From assembly GCA_003427395.1 (NCBI GenBank), contig BFEA01000105.1, positions 1,086,912-1,113,008 on the forward strand: DNA of 26,097 nt, given 5' to 3'. Made by a program: the position numbers and the translations under genes. Origin of the DNA: Chara braunii. Taxonomy: Eukaryota > Streptophyta > Charophyceae > Charales > Characeae. The first letter of the stretch is position 1, and each line of letters begins with the position of its first letter. The notes under the pieces are model-generated. The model did no database searches, was not told the DNA's origin, and worked only from the letters and a program-made list of their open reading frames with translations. Below are positions 7,474 through 17,772 of this stretch, piece by piece.

Positions 7474-8711
7474 GCAGTGCAGATGTTGCTGGTCGCTTTG
7501 TCTCGTCGGATATGTTGCTCACGGGTCTGCATGGCCATTCTGAGGCACGGGTTGCCCTGCGAGTCGACGCTAATGCCGATGATTCTTCCCGGCATCAACC
7601 GCTTGTAGTCGAAGGACGTGGCGAGGAAGGCAGCGTGGGGACCACCATACCCCATCGGCACACCGAACCTCTGCGCCGAGCCAACTGCTATGTCCGCTCC
7701 CAATTCTCCCGGCGGCGTTAGCATTGTCAGCGCCAACAAATCCGTTGCCATCACCACCTTCGCGTTATTATCATGCGCTACCTTAATGACCGACTCGTAG
7801 TCTTCGATGGCCCCATCGGTACCCGGATACTGCAACAGGATCCCACAGTAATCCTTCCCACTGTAGTCTATCTCCGCCGGGTTCCCCACCACCACCTCCA
7901 TCCCCAATCCATCCGCTCTCGTCTCGCACACGGCTATGGTCTGCGGATGGCAGTTGCTCGCAATGAAGAACTTCTTCCTCTTCCCCCTCACAATGTTGCT
8001 ACACATTCCCATCGCTTCCGCCGCCGCGGTCGCCTCATCCAGCAGCGACGCATTTGCCATCGGCAATCCCGTTAAATCCGACACCATGGTCTGGTAATTC
8101 AGCAGCGACTCCAGCCTTCCCTGCGCAATCTCCGCCTGGTAGGGGGTGTATTGCGTGTACCATCCTGGGTTCTCCAGAATGTTGCGCAAAATGACCGTTG
8201 GCGTGAAGGTGTTGTAGTAACCCATGCCGATGAAGGATCGCTTCACTTCGTTCTTCGACGCCATAGCCTTGAAATTTTCAAGCATTTCGCTCTCAGCGAA
8301 CCCGGTCGTGTACTTGCCCAGATCCAGCGACTTCTCGAGACGAATGGACGGTGGGACAGTGGCATCGACCAGCGCATCGACGGAGTCAAAGCCGCAGGTT
8401 TTTGCCATAGCCGCTTGGTCCTCGGCTGTTGGGCTGATATGCCGGCGGGGGAAGGTGTCGAGCGGCTTCAGCGCTTCCGCGGAGATCCGGCGCGAGGCGG
8501 CAAAGGCGCAGCGCACCTGCGCGCTGCCGAAGGCCGAAGACCGCGCAACGACGGCCCGCAGCAGGCCCCGGGAAGCAGCCGTCGACATGGCTCGCCGAGC
8601 TTCCGCCGGCCCGGCGCGCGCCGCTGCTGCTGCAGGAGCCAGCCATCCTTGACGCTGCGCGTCGGCAACGCGCTGCACCAAGCGGCAAGCGCGCGAGCGT
8701 GCGGACGCCAT
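7470..8711 (-). CDS. GLDP: glycine decarboxylase P-protein, mitochondrial, exon 1 (residues 1-414)
   Basis: The PLP-dependent P-protein decarboxylates glycine in the mitochondrial glycine cleavage complex, with T, H and L proteins, and is central to photorespiration. The start ATG (8709-8711) is the first after an in-frame stop at 8724-8726, with G at -3 and +4. Residues 1 to about 77 are Ala/Arg-rich with almost no acidic residues, a matrix-targeting presequence. The conserved body begins near [13 protein letters not shown] (79-91). Family motifs follow: GMGYYNT (162-168), QYTPYQAE (187-194), NYQTM (205-209), [12 protein letters not shown] (223-234), GGPHAAF (356-362), REQHIRR (397-403). The exon ends after codon 414 at ...NICTAQ with donor CAG|GTACGT, phase 0; relatives continue ALLAN. 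Full P-proteins are about 1000 residues, so this is under half, and the lysine that binds PLP lies in later exons. None is recognisable at 1-7469, so intron 1 probably runs past the left edge. Confidence 0.95.
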
Positions 8712-9130
8712 AGCTGTCCAACCTCACCGACAACGCCGAAGAAGGGGAAAGAGAAGAGGGAGAACTAGGAGGAGGGAGATGGGTACGGCAATCTCAAACT
8801 GAAGCTCCACTGCCCCCCTTCTTCCTCTTCGACCGCAACCTGCCAACCGCCCCTCCTCCCCCTCTAGTTCCCCCCTTCGTCTTCTTCGCCCCCCTCCCTC
8901 TTTACCTGTCGATTCCGCCGATCCTGCGCGGGGACGGAAAACTCTCGCCCGCCCGCCGGATAAGCCCCCCAACCACCACCTGCACACACCCAGTCCCTAC
9001 CACATCTAACCCCTCCGCTCACCGATCTTCCCCNCCCCCCCCCCCCCCCTCTTCTATCTCTTCCCCCCCGCCCATTCCCCTTTGCGCTCGGGTGGTAGAC
9101 GTGGGCCACCTGCCGCTCTCGCCTCCTCCT
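8712..9130 (-). other. GLDP 5' flank, C-rich on the plus strand
   Basis: This should hold the 5' UTR and promoter of the P-protein gene. It is strongly strand-asymmetric: runs of C with one ambiguous base at 9034, and a CCT-repeat at about 9121-9150. I see no clear TATA box in the sense of the gene. Nothing else recognisable is present. Confidence 0.4.
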
Positions 9131-9458
9131 CCTCCTCTCCTCCTCCTTCGCTGGCAGGCGACGAGCGACCAGGTCAGTGCCGCGCCAACCGCCCTATCAA
9201 CTGATGAGTCCTGGCGCGGGCGCGCTTACCCGCGCAAGCGCCGCGCTCTCGCCGCATGCCCACCGCCACGGATCGGTCGCGTTTGCCGCCGCGGACGGAA
9301 AAGCGTGAAGCCCGAAGCAAGCCCACTCACGCTCGCGAGATACACAAAACCATCCCTGTAAGCAGGTATGTGGGCGCCAAAGAGAGTCAGGTGCAGCTCA
9401 TGCACCTGGGCACTTCTTTGTGGCGGCGCTATTTTCGTCCCTCCTTTAATCGGACCAC

Positions 9459-9494
<36 letters not shown>

Positions 9495-9942
9495 GTCTCG
9501 ATTTATGCGTGTCATCCTTGCGTAGAGCCATCGAAGCAGCCCTGACAAGTGTATCGAAACAGCAGACGTGGCGGTATACATCCACCATACATAAATACAA
9601 AATATGCATCTACATATATAAATGTATTAATGTATATATATATATATATATATGACGATATATATGTAGATATATATATGATATCACATAGATATATACG
9701 ACATACGGCCTGGGCACGCCACACCACTGTCGAAAACGAGAAAAATGGCGAGTGCATAATTATGATTATGATGCCGTCTATAAAAGTCCCCTTGATTCTG
9801 ATGGCTCCACCCGCTATTCTCTTCTGGTTTCGTGAGTGGTGGTGGCGAGGCCTTCTATATTATAATCATCTCCTCCCTAAAATAATAATCTGATCCCTCC
9901 GCACGACTCGGGCACATGACCTGCTCACAAACAGTCGCAACC
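9131..9942. other. no gene recognised; poly(A) and AT-rich tracts
   Basis: Contains about 30 A at 9462-9491 and TA-rich simple sequence at about 9610-9690. TCTATAAAAGTC at about 9777-9788 has the form of a plus-strand TATA box, but nothing recognisable follows before the gap. Open frames here are low-complexity or lack domain features. Confidence 0.4.
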
Positions 9943-10107
9943 AAGAGCCTAGCTCAGTTGGTACACACCCATGAACTGTTGAAATACAGACCTGTGTTCG
10001 AATCCAGATGATGGAACGTGACGAGTAAAACCAACTACCAATGAATTGCTTGGGGCCGGTCAGCTCAATGATAATATCTCAAGGCCGTCGCCCGTTCAAA
10101 AAAAAAA
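9943..10107 (+). repeat. tRNA-derived SINE fragment running into the gap
   Basis: AGCCTAGCTCAGTTGGTACA (A box), AACTGTTGAAATACAG and GTGTTCGAATCC (B box) at about 9949-10005 form a tRNA-like head. About 95 bases of body follow, then an A-run that leads into the Ns. It closely resembles the head at 21909. Confidence 0.55.
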
Positions 10108-11052
10108 NNNNNNNNNNNNNNNNNNNNNNNNNNNNNNNNNNNNNNNNNNNNNNNNNNNNNNNNNNNNNNNNNNNNNNNNNNNNNNNNNNNNNNNNNNNNN
10201 NNNNNNNNNNNNNNNNNNNNNNNNNNNNNNNNNNNNNNNNNNNNNNNNNNNNNNNNNNNNNNNNNNNNNNNNNNNNNNNNNNNNNNNNNNNNNNNNNNNN
10301 NNNNNNNNNNNNNNNNNNNNNNNNNNNNNNNNNNNNNNNNNNNNNNNNNNNNNNNNNNNNNNNNNNNNNNNNNNNNNNNNNNNNNNNNNNNNNNNNNNNN
10401 NNNNNNNNNNNNNNNNNNNNNNNNNNNNNNNNNNNNNNNNNNNNNNNNNNNNNNNNNNNNNNNNNNNNNNNNNNNNNNNNNNNNNNNNNNNNNNNNNNNN
10501 NNNNNNNNNNNNNNNNNNNNNNNNNNNNNNNNNNNNNNNNNNNNNNNNNNNNNNNNNNNNNNNNNNNNNNNNNNNNNNNNNNNNNNNNNNNNNNNNNNNN
10601 NNNNNNNNNNNNNNNNNNNNNNNNNNNNNNNNNNNNNNNNNNNNNNNNNNNNNNNNNNNNNNNNNNNNNNNNNNNNNNNNNNNNNNNNNNNNNNNNNNNN
10701 NNNNNNNNNNNNNNNNNNNNNNNNNNNNNNNNNNNNNNNNNNNNNNNNNNNNNNNNNNNNNNNNNNNNNNNNNNNNNNNNNNNNNNNNNNNNNNNNNNNN
10801 NNNNNNNNNNNNNNNNNNNNNNNNNNNNNNNNNNNNNNNNNNNNNNNNNNNNNNNNNNNNNNNNNNNNNNNNNNNNNNNNNNNNNNNNNNNNNNNNNNNN
10901 NNNNNNNNNNNNNNNNNNNNNNNNNNNNNNNNNNNNNNNNNNNNNNNNNNNNNNNNNNNNNNNNNNNNNNNNNNNNNNNNNNNNNNNNNNNNNNNNNNNN
11001 NNNNNNNNNNNNNNNNNNNNNNNNNNNNNNNNNNNNNNNNNNNNNNNNNNNN
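10108..11052. other. assembly gap (945 N)
   Basis: Run of N bounded by A-runs on both sides (about 10 A before, 24 A after). Sequence content is unknown, and open frames spanning it are artefacts. Confidence 0.99.
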
Positions 11053-11235
11053 AAAAAAAAAAAAAAAAAAAAAAGCCCCCCTTTAGCTAACGCACTATGA
11101 CCTGAAATGGCCAACGACGTAAATAGCCCACCTAAAAAAAATGTGCTTAGACTACGTACGGTAGCCTTGTCAGAACGCACCTAGAACGCATCTAATCTCC
11201 AGCAGTGATAACTATTGCGCCAGCATCCAGTACAT

Positions 11236-11303
11236 GTGGCTCAATGCTGCTCACAGGTGGCTGTTAGTAAACAGATCAGGAGTTCAACTCCGTCGAGACG
11301 AAT
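11236..11303 (+). repeat. tRNA-like SINE head, degenerate
   Basis: GTGGCTCAATGCTGCTCAC, CTGTTAGTAAACAG and the B-box-like GAGTTCAACTCCG are spaced as in the tRNA-like heads at 5388 and 9949. No cloverleaf pairing holds throughout. The rest of 11053-11500 shows nothing recognisable. Confidence 0.4.
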
Positions 11304-11509
11304 ACAATAATCTCGGGGGCTACCCCATTCAGAACACGGAAAGTGAAAGAAAGGGGGCAAACAAAAAGAGGAGAGAGAAAACGATTCAGCTAGCTAAGCT
11401 GAGCTCAAGCTGAGCTCACGGAGATAACGCGTGTCAATACGCGGAGAAGTGACCTCGCCACTCGGCTGATCGTTCCTCAATAGGAAGCTCGGTGCAAAAA
11501 AGGAGGATT

Positions 11510-11511
<2 letters not shown>

Positions 11512-11568
<57 letters not shown>

Positions 11569-11615
11569 GGTGGACGCTGGGGGAGAAACAGCAGCTCGGG
11601 GCAAAAAAGGAGGAT

Positions 11616-11655
<40 letters not shown>
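11512..11655. repeat. two (GA)n microsatellites with a short spacer
   Basis: GA runs at about 11515-11564 and 11621-11652. Both are preceded by GCAAAAAAGGAGGATTCG, so a unit of about 110 bp including its GA run has been duplicated. The A-rich sequence 11656-12000 that follows holds nothing recognisable. Confidence 0.9.
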
Positions 11656-11657
<2 letters not shown>

Positions 11658-12065
11658 GAGGAGAAGGAGGAGAAGTAATAGAACAGAAGAAGAGATCAAG
11701 AACACCACACATTGAGCAGGAGCCACTCATCGATCAGAAGGCAGTCCGAGGGAGAGACTAGCAACGTGCCACAGCCCACAGCCCAACAGGAGAAAAAATG
11801 GCAAAGCCAGAATTAGAAAAGGACAAAAAAAAGAACAACGAAACAGATAAGGAAGAAGAGCGATAACCACCAACAACGAGGGGAACGGATAAAACCCAAA
11901 ACGAACAATCACCCATGCATGCCTCAATAGACTCCTTGACGTGGGCCAGCTGCGCCACCAGGTGATCATTACTCTGGGTGCCTACCGGTAGTGGCCGGCA
12001 TGCACGTGCACTGCCAGCCGTTGGCAAACACGTCCAGAGTTCAAATCCTTCTGCATATACTAGAA

Positions 12066-12819
12066 TAAGGGCGAGATCCCACTGGCAAAGAGCATTGTAG
12101 TAAGGGTCTTGTTAGACACTCCTAAATAGACTAGTGAGAGGATGAGATAGATACATACTACCAAGAAAGATGAAATAGATTGCGAGAAAAAAATAAAAAT
12201 AAAAAAAAATGCCAGTTTATCCCCACAAATAGATTGGAGCTAAAAAGAAAAAAAAGAAAAAAAAGAATGCAGTGTTGTTATAGGCTTTGCTAAAAGTTAC
12301 TTCCTGAAAAAGAAGTGAGAACAGCCTTAGGACTAGTCCTAAAAAATTTAGGAGTCCCCAGCCAAAAGTAGCCGAAAAATGAAGCTCCTCGCTGAGTAGC
12401 TTTAAAATTCTCAGAGGAACAATGTGTCCGTGCGGAGAGGGCATCCTCCGAAGTTGAACTGTGGTGGCACCCTATTGGCTGAAACCCTGAGGCACGGATT
12501 TTTTTTCTTTTCTTTTTTTCTTGACAACTTTCTTTTAGAACTCGTCCTAAACAGTGTTTTCTTAGGAATGGGTGTAACCGCGAAGCCACAATTCCTTTTT
12601 TTCTTCTTTTTTTTTTCCCCTAAAATTCTTTTAGGACTGGTCCTAAATCTTTTAGGATTCCTTTAGGCGTGTCTAACGGGCCCCTAAGTGTTTGAATGTG
12701 GAGGTGATGGACAGGTGCAAAAAGTTGTGGTTGATTTACTTTTCTGCATCTGTCTGTGGAACACGTCCAGATTCAGACACTTATTCCAATCCTCTTTGCC
12801 AATGGGATCTGGCCCTAAC
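12066..12819. mobile_element. foldback element, copy B, split by a PIF/Harbinger-like insertion
   Basis: Removing 12104-12687 (insert plus one TAA) leaves about 165 bases with the order of copy A: left arm GGGCGAGATCCCACTGGCAA...GTGTTTGAATGTGG, centre, right arm CACGTCCAGATTCAGACACT...CAATGGGATCTGGCCC. Read on the minus strand the left arm runs TTCAAACAC-TTA-CTACAATG, and the right arm has TTCAGACAC-TTA-TTCCAATC at the same place. The right arm therefore serves as an empty-site control for the insertion. Confidence 0.75.
12101..12687. mobile_element. PIF/Harbinger-like MITE with TAA target duplication (581 bp)
   Basis: 12104-12684 is flanked by TAA (12101-12103 and 12685-12687). The 23-base terminal repeats match at 19 positions: GGGTCTTGTTAGACACTCCT at the left and GGGGCCCGTTAGACACGCCT as the complement of the right end, each continuing AAA. 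A 3-bp TAA/TTA duplication and TIRs starting GG are typical of PIF/Harbinger. The interior has many TTAGGA/TCCTAA motifs, including a perfect 16-bp palindrome at 12327-12342, and codes for no transposase. Confidence 0.85.
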
Positions 12820-13229
12820 TTCATGAGGGGCTCCACGTTGGTTTGCCACAGAAGGAAGAAAAGCGTGTCGGCCAAAGCTATGTAGCTCACTTCAGCTTGC
12901 CGAGCGACCAAAATAGCCCGGTCAGAGCTTGGGCAGCTACAGCCGGTCAAATCCAGCACATGTACCTGCACCTCTCGAAAGTCGCCGGCCTGTGACGCGC
13001 AACCTCACGCCCTGTACTGTCTTCCGTTCGGAGTGTTAAAGGTGCGGAAAGAAGGCCCCGAAAAACAGCAAGATGGGGTGTGCCAAGGATTTTTGGGAAA
13101 TTGAGTGTGGGGACACAGACAGAACGGAAATCCCCCGTGTTGGTCTGATGAAGTGAGAGAACTGGTCGGTTGCGATGCGGGTTTCGAAGAAGCGCGCGCG
13201 CGGGATTCGTGACGCGGGGAAGTTTGAAT
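12820..13229. other. no gene recognised
   Basis: Unique-looking sequence with no recognised coding, RNA or repeat feature. Confidence 0.3.
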
Positions 13230-13805
13230 TCAATCCAGAAAATACTGTCGAACCTCCCACCGAGCCACGGCTCTTCGTTTGGGGTGAAAGGGAGCGGGCA
13301 CGTGCTTGGTATCCCACTTTCGGACTAGCTCCCAACGCCTTATGCTGCACAATTCTGAATCTGACGTGGACGGCCTTAATTGCGTGGCCCTTTCCTTGTG
13401 CTCGTCCTCATTCCGTGCTCGGTAATGGAATCCCTTTGATCGATAGTGATCGAAGCGTTGGCAATCACTACACAGAGTGTTAGGCCAATGGGGCGCCACT
13501 GCCGACCACGGGATGACGATCAACTCATTGAATGGTAATAGTAACGGCTCGGAGTACGGCGGAAAATGTGTATCGATAATGACAAACCCAGCGCCGACAA
13601 ACCCAGAACACCGATTTTCAGGAGGGAAGTAATCTCGCCCACCGATCTTTGCAATGGCTTCTCGTACGTCCCACTCACACACACGTGTCCTTTCCTCGTT
13701 ATACGGAAAGGGGCGAGGTGGGGATACGGGAGGCCGGCACCTAGTCGGGTTGAGCCCGTCAGTCCACATGGCAATCAATAAGGCGCCAAAAATATCCTCA
13801 ATCAT
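13230..13805 (-). CDS. hypothetical ORF, 191 codons, unrecognised
   Basis: An uninterrupted minus-strand frame starts at the ATG at 13803-13805, one codon after an in-frame stop. Its composition is balanced, unlike the simple-repeat frames nearby: aromatic residues, Cys and charged residues are spread throughout (IAKIGGRDYFPPENRC; FVIIDTHFPPYSEPLLLPFN; WELVRKWDTKHVPAPFHPK). I recognise no domain, signal peptide or membrane segment. It lies on the same strand as the Ty3 element and a possible copia relic, so it may be a retroelement remnant. Overlapping plus-strand frames are shorter and less protein-like. It could also be a chance open frame. Confidence 0.3.
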   Translation of the reverse strand: MIEDIFGALLIAMWTDGLNPTRCRPPVSPPRPFPYNEERTRVCEWDVREAIAKIGGRDYFPPENRCSGFVGAGFVIIDTHFPPYSEPLLLPFNELIVIPWSAVAPHWPNTLCSDCQRFDHYRSKGFHYRARNEDEHKERATQLRPSTSDSELCSIRRWELVRKWDTKHVPAPFHPKRRAVARWEVRQYFLD

Positions 13806-14006
13806 TCATCGTAAATCCAGAGCCGAGACATACATAACTTTATCGATCAACCAGAGGGGGATAGCGTCAAAATTCCAAAAGAAAAGGAAGAAGGAAAGGA
13901 AATTTCAGAGAGAGGGAGAGACGAAGACTTGTGTATAGTGGGGTGCGGACCGTGCGGCCACTATTACGTGTATTGGTGGCACGTGGCTTTGAAGTCCCTC
14001 ATTATT

Positions 14007-14162
14007 TTACGAGGGTATGCTAGGTATGTTTGCGCAACATAAGGCAGATGGCATGTGCAGTGTGTCCCGAATCACAACATCAACGGATCCAAACACTCTT
14101 GCATCTTCGAACAGAATCCCAACAACATTGCCTCTGGCATCGATTCGTTTGATAGGTCCTAG
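14007..14162 (-). pseudogene. possible Ty1/copia protease-region relic
   Basis: About 50 codons are open between two stops. The translation NVVGILF...GSVDVVIRDTLHMPSALC resembles the part of copia polyproteins downstream of the protease active site, where a glycine-rich strand leads to a (V/L)xDVLHVPxL motif. The active-site DSGA segment is not visible and the frame is closed on both sides. The match is short and I hold it loosely. Confidence 0.22.
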
Positions 14163-14337
14163 TCAAAATGAGTTTCGTGCCCCTGTGCATACATTCACTG
14201 TGGAAGGTGCGAAAGGCCGCCGCCATGCAATGCTCCTGCCCTATTGTGCCAAAAGCGAGTAATCACAATCCCTTTCGATGGTTGTTACACACGAATCCAC
14301 CGTTCACAAGACAAGGTGATCAAATCTCAGCAAGTCC

Positions 14338-14470
14338 GAGGATTACCCAGGAAACTAATGGAAGCGTTCCGAAAGAAGTTCTTCCTAGTATACATTCATA
14401 AGTGTTTATTCCATCACAAACCGAAAGATCGACTCTCATACATGATCATTCACATCAGCGAGAGAAGAGA

Positions 14471-14542
<72 letters not shown>

Positions 14543-14676
14543 NGAGGATTACCCAGGAAACTAATGGAAGCGTTCCGAAAGAAGTTCTTCCTAGTATACA
14601 TTCATAAGTGTTTATTCCATCACAAACCGAAAGATCGAATCTAATCCATGACAAATCAAATCAGCGAGACAAGAGA

Positions 14677-14682
<6 letters not shown>
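14338..14682. repeat. ~206-bp direct repeat meeting at a single N (14543); likely false duplication
   Basis: GAGGATTACCCAGGAAACTA starts at 14338 and at 14544. The copies are identical for about 100 bases, then differ at clustered positions before returning to AATCAGCGAGA-like sequence and a (GA)n tract. The junction is one N directly after the first GA run. This is what two unmerged overlapping contig ends would look like, with errors near the end of one. A true tandem duplication is possible. Confidence 0.75.

Positions 14683-14764
<82 letters not shown>
14472..14764. repeat. two long (GA)n microsatellites
   Basis: GA runs at about 14475-14542 and 14681-14764, each at the end of a copy of the 206-bp repeat. 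Confidence 0.95.
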
Positions 14765-14767
<3 letters not shown>

Positions 14768-16367
14768 GAGAGAATATCACACCAGGAGGGAGAGGTCACA
14801 CTAGGAATGCAAGAGAGGGTCCGACTTTACTGCCGTGAGCTCACACCAAAGAATGGATTCGCAACAAGGGGGCGTACTCGCCGCCAAATTCCAACATGGC
14901 CCTGGACCAAGCATCCACTCAACTCAAATTACTCGTCTTCATTTGTGCACCGACGATCCTGGCCGTCGCATGTCACCATCCAATACTGCGATTGTCACCC
15001 CGCCACTCTAGCATCGACGTGGCTTGCCCAGATCCCACAGTCCGTCGTGGCGATCTAGCGCACAACCAACCAGTCTACAGCCGGCTCGTCAGAACTGTCC
15101 GACTTGCCCTATACACACATCATCTAGCCACTGCTTCCCGGAAGTTGGCTGACGAGTTGAGAGAGAGATTTGTGGGTGCACCGTCAGAATTTATAGTTGC
15201 GAGAAGGGAGAGAGACGCCAGGAAAGACGAAGAGTGAGGTAGAGGAGTGTAAAGGAGGGTTTGAGAGTAATCGCCCGTCGAAAGCCACGTTGATCCCCCT
15301 CAACTTGATTTCAACCAATCAGAATCGCCGCGCAGTAAGAACTTACACGACACTTCTCCTTGGCTAGATAGGGAGAGAGGATCGACTGGGTTTTCGAGCG
15401 AGGATCGTAGAGCGGGAAGAAGAGGAGTGCAAAGGATAGCATGAAACGGATCCAAGATTCAGATGATCAAGAAAGAGAAAAAGGACGCGCGCGGGGAAGG
15501 AGAGGGAAAAATAGTTACAGGGGGAGGGATCGAGAGAGCATGTGCGAGCGAAGGGAGGCATTGCGAGGGGCGCAGGGAGGAAGGAGGAGGGAGCTTGCTT
15601 GCATGGTGTCGGTCGGCAAAAAGGAGAATGGGCACCGAAACTGTTGCAAATTTCCCCAATCTTATGCTAATTCAAAAATTGAAAGTGCCATATCCGCGCA
15701 CAAAGTAGGCGCGAGAAAGAAAGAAGGTCCTCCGTCCATCCATATTTCTACAAGAATTCCCAGAGTGTTCTAGGTCGAGGCCGATAACATTCCCATGCGA
15801 AAGGTCGCACGGTATTCCGTTAATTATGGAATTCCTAACTGTCGAGCCAAATTTCGAGCGCGCTCGCTAAGGTGCTCGAAATTCCGATGCATTTTCAACA
15901 AAAAAAGAATTGACGGATTTCAACGAGGTACCTTTAATCGAGCAAAAACAGAGGGAGGGGGAGGGGACGGGTTCTCGGGGTTCGAACGAGACACATCTGG
16001 ATGCAGAGAAATGGCAGGGGAGAGAAAGGGTCTGAAAGTTGGCGCAGGTCCGGGAGCTGGTTCGTCGCATATGTAACGCGCAGGGGGTTCCGACATTATG
16101 CGATCTCCTGATTGCATGCCATGGCAGGGGAGGAGGGAGGGAGAAGAGAGGATGCATGAGGAACCAAGCGTATCAGGAGGGAAAGTGTTCGCATCAGACT
16201 AGATAGTTGAGCCAGAGTTCATGTTGACGCCAACGTCAATTGCAATATCTTCGCGATTTTGCTGGCTCGAGCTGCTGGAATTCCCTTGTCCTTTCGACCG
16301 CCGGAGATCGTCCAGGTGATGCCATCATCGTCCGTTGGTTCTTCGTGTGCTCTGCACCCCTGCCTTG
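14765..16367. other. no gene recognised
   Basis: Purine-rich on the plus strand (many GGGAGAG-type tracts), with no frame I recognise and no tRNA or snRNA. If the Ty3-type element is complete on its 3' side, its LTR should lie here, but I find no repeat shared with sequence to the right of 20880. Confidence 0.35.
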
Positions 16368-16643
16368 TCACTGGAAGTCCGCCGGCCGGTAGTCGACTAG
16401 GAGAGGATGATGGAGGAGTCGGGGCCATTCAGTTGGGAGCAGAGGGAAGTAATCCTTCGCCTCGTCACTGAGATCAAGGAAATGTACGATCCGGTGTGCA
16501 CGGGGGAATCGATGATTGGGTCGGGATATGGATAGTAGATAACTGGGATATAAGGAGGGGATGGTGCGAAGGACATTATCCCTTAGGGACTCGTAGTCCT
16601 CTGTAGCGGGAAAGGTGCCGGAAATGACACAGTACAACTCCAT
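16368..16643 (-). CDS. hypothetical ORF, 91 codons, 3' of the Ty3-type ORFs
   Basis: The sequence looks protein-like (MELYCVISGTFPATEDYESL; HRIVHFLDLSDEAKDYFPLL). It has no repeat bias and lies on the strand of the Ty3-type element, downstream of its extra ORFs. In frame, a TAG codon sits a few codons before the ATG (16659-16661), so it may be the 3' part of an interrupted longer ORF. No family recognised. Confidence 0.3.
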   Translation of the reverse strand: MELYCVISGTFPATEDYESLRDNVLRTIPSLYPSYLLSISRPNHRFPRAHRIVHFLDLSDEAKDYFPLLPTEWPRLLHHPLLVDYRPADFQ

Positions 16644-16824
16644 GTGGTTGAACCGTGTCTAGGCGACACTAAAGAGGAGGATATTGAGAAGGAAGGGGGG
16701 GGATTGATGAGGGAAGACTGTGCAAAGGAGTCGAGCGGCAAAGTGATGGCAGAAGAGGTGGCTGGCGAAAACGCGATAGTCCAGGGGGAATTCAAGCTGG
16801 GGGAGGGGACGGAAACGGAGGTAA

Positions 16825-17772
16825 TCAAGAGGGCAGCGGAAGACGGGACGAGGACGGTACGTCCGGGCCGGGAGGAGGACGAGGACGAAGTGCGGAGGGG
16901 GCGGAAGCGGAGGGAGATGGTGAGCGAGAGCAGCAACGCCGGCGGGAGGCTGTTGCGCCATCGTGCCGACTAGCGGCGTCTGAGGGGATGGCAAGATTCA
17001 AGGCGGATCCTCCTTGAGCGAAGGGCGGTGCTCGTGCTGGTGAGGCTTCTAGGGGCTCGGGTGCCAATGCCTCTCCTTCTTCCTTTGACGCCGACCGCGC
17101 TTCTGGTTCCTCTTCGTCCGATAGTCCGACGATGACTATGCGACCTGGATCGTCGTCTGATGGCAACTCCCCGTTCTTTCGATGTGCCTGCCAAAACTCG
17201 TTGAAGTAGGAGTTGTCCGGTGCAAGCTCGTCCAGGTCCAGGTAACACCAAGCTGTCGGATCGTGATCACTCAGATACTGCCCGTAATCCTCCGTACAGT
17301 TCGCCCAGATTACGGTTGGCGTCAACTTCCTTTCCAAGGTCTCAGGTTCAGCCTGCTTCGGATCGCTCAGATTGTGGGAGATGATGTCCGTTGGCAGATC
17401 ATCGACAAGCTGGGATAAGAACGTGAGGAGCTCGTAGGCGATCGTTGCACGTCCTCCCTTAGCGATCTCTCCGCACAACAATCCTACCAATGTACTGTCG
17501 GTGGTCGACTCGTTCGGCCACAGTTGCACCAGCACCAACGAGATCTCGTGAGTGTGCTCTAACTCCCGATTACTATAATATCGTGACCAGTGGCACCTCA
17601 TCGTGAGCATACACACACTAACCGTTGCGAACTCGGCCCACTTGCGGACGTAAGCGAAACTGAATGGAAGGGTGGAGAAGGGACGAATTTCCAGAGTGAG
17701 GAGGGGGTCGGCCCAGGATGGCCAGATGATCGGAAGGTGGGAGGGGAGAGAGAAGGTGGAGAAATGATTCAT
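16825..17772 (-). CDS. Ty3-element extra ORF, 315 codons, unknown function
   Basis: It starts at an ATG (17770-17772) that overlaps the TGA of the preceding ORF as ATGA. The first 200 residues look like a folded, mildly acidic domain (ELEHTHEISLVLVQLWPNES; LSQLVDDLPTDIISHNLSD; YFNEFWQAHRKNGELPSDDD). An acidic patch (GLSDEEEPEARS) and a disordered Pro/Ser/Arg-rich tail follow. No signal peptide, membrane segment, zinc knuckle or protease motif is visible, so there is no support for an envelope or Gag function. Its place is after integrase, where some plant gypsy elements carry an additional ORF. Confidence 0.45.
   Translation of the reverse strand: MNHFSTFSLPSHLPIIWPSWADPLLTLEIRPFSTLPFSFAYVRKWAEFATVSVCMLTMRCHWSRYYSNRELEHTHEISLVLVQLWPNESTTDSTLVGLLCGEIAKGGRATIAYELLTFLSQLVDDLPTDIISHNLSDPKQAEPETLERKLTPTVIWANCTEDYGQYLSDHDPTAWCYLDLDELAPDNSYFNEFWQAHRKNGELPSDDDPGRIVIVGLSDEEEPEARSASKEEGEALAPEPLEASPARAPPFAQGGSALNLAIPSDAASRHDGATASRRRCCSRSPSPSASAPSALRPRPPPGPDVPSSSRLPLPS

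Noticed and set aside
7118-7522. Ser/Ala-rich 134-codon frame
   Set aside because: Translation of GAA/GCA triplet repeats in the GLDP intron, partly antisense to the exon edge.
8151-8768. 205-codon plus-strand frame
   Set aside because: Antisense shadow of GLDP exon 1 caused by its GC-rich codons.
9196-9250. CTGATGAGTCC, the start of a hammerhead ribozyme core
   Set aside because: No matching GGAC-GAAA segment or flanking stems follow; the sequence continues into GC-rich non-matching DNA.
10041-11180. Long open frames across 10108-11052
   Set aside because: They are runs of N in an assembly gap.
16583-16994. Minus-strand frames 16583-16936 and 16659-16994
   Set aside because: Ser/Pro-rich alternative frames overlapping the end of the 315-codon ORF; composition follows the local purine/pyrimidine bias.
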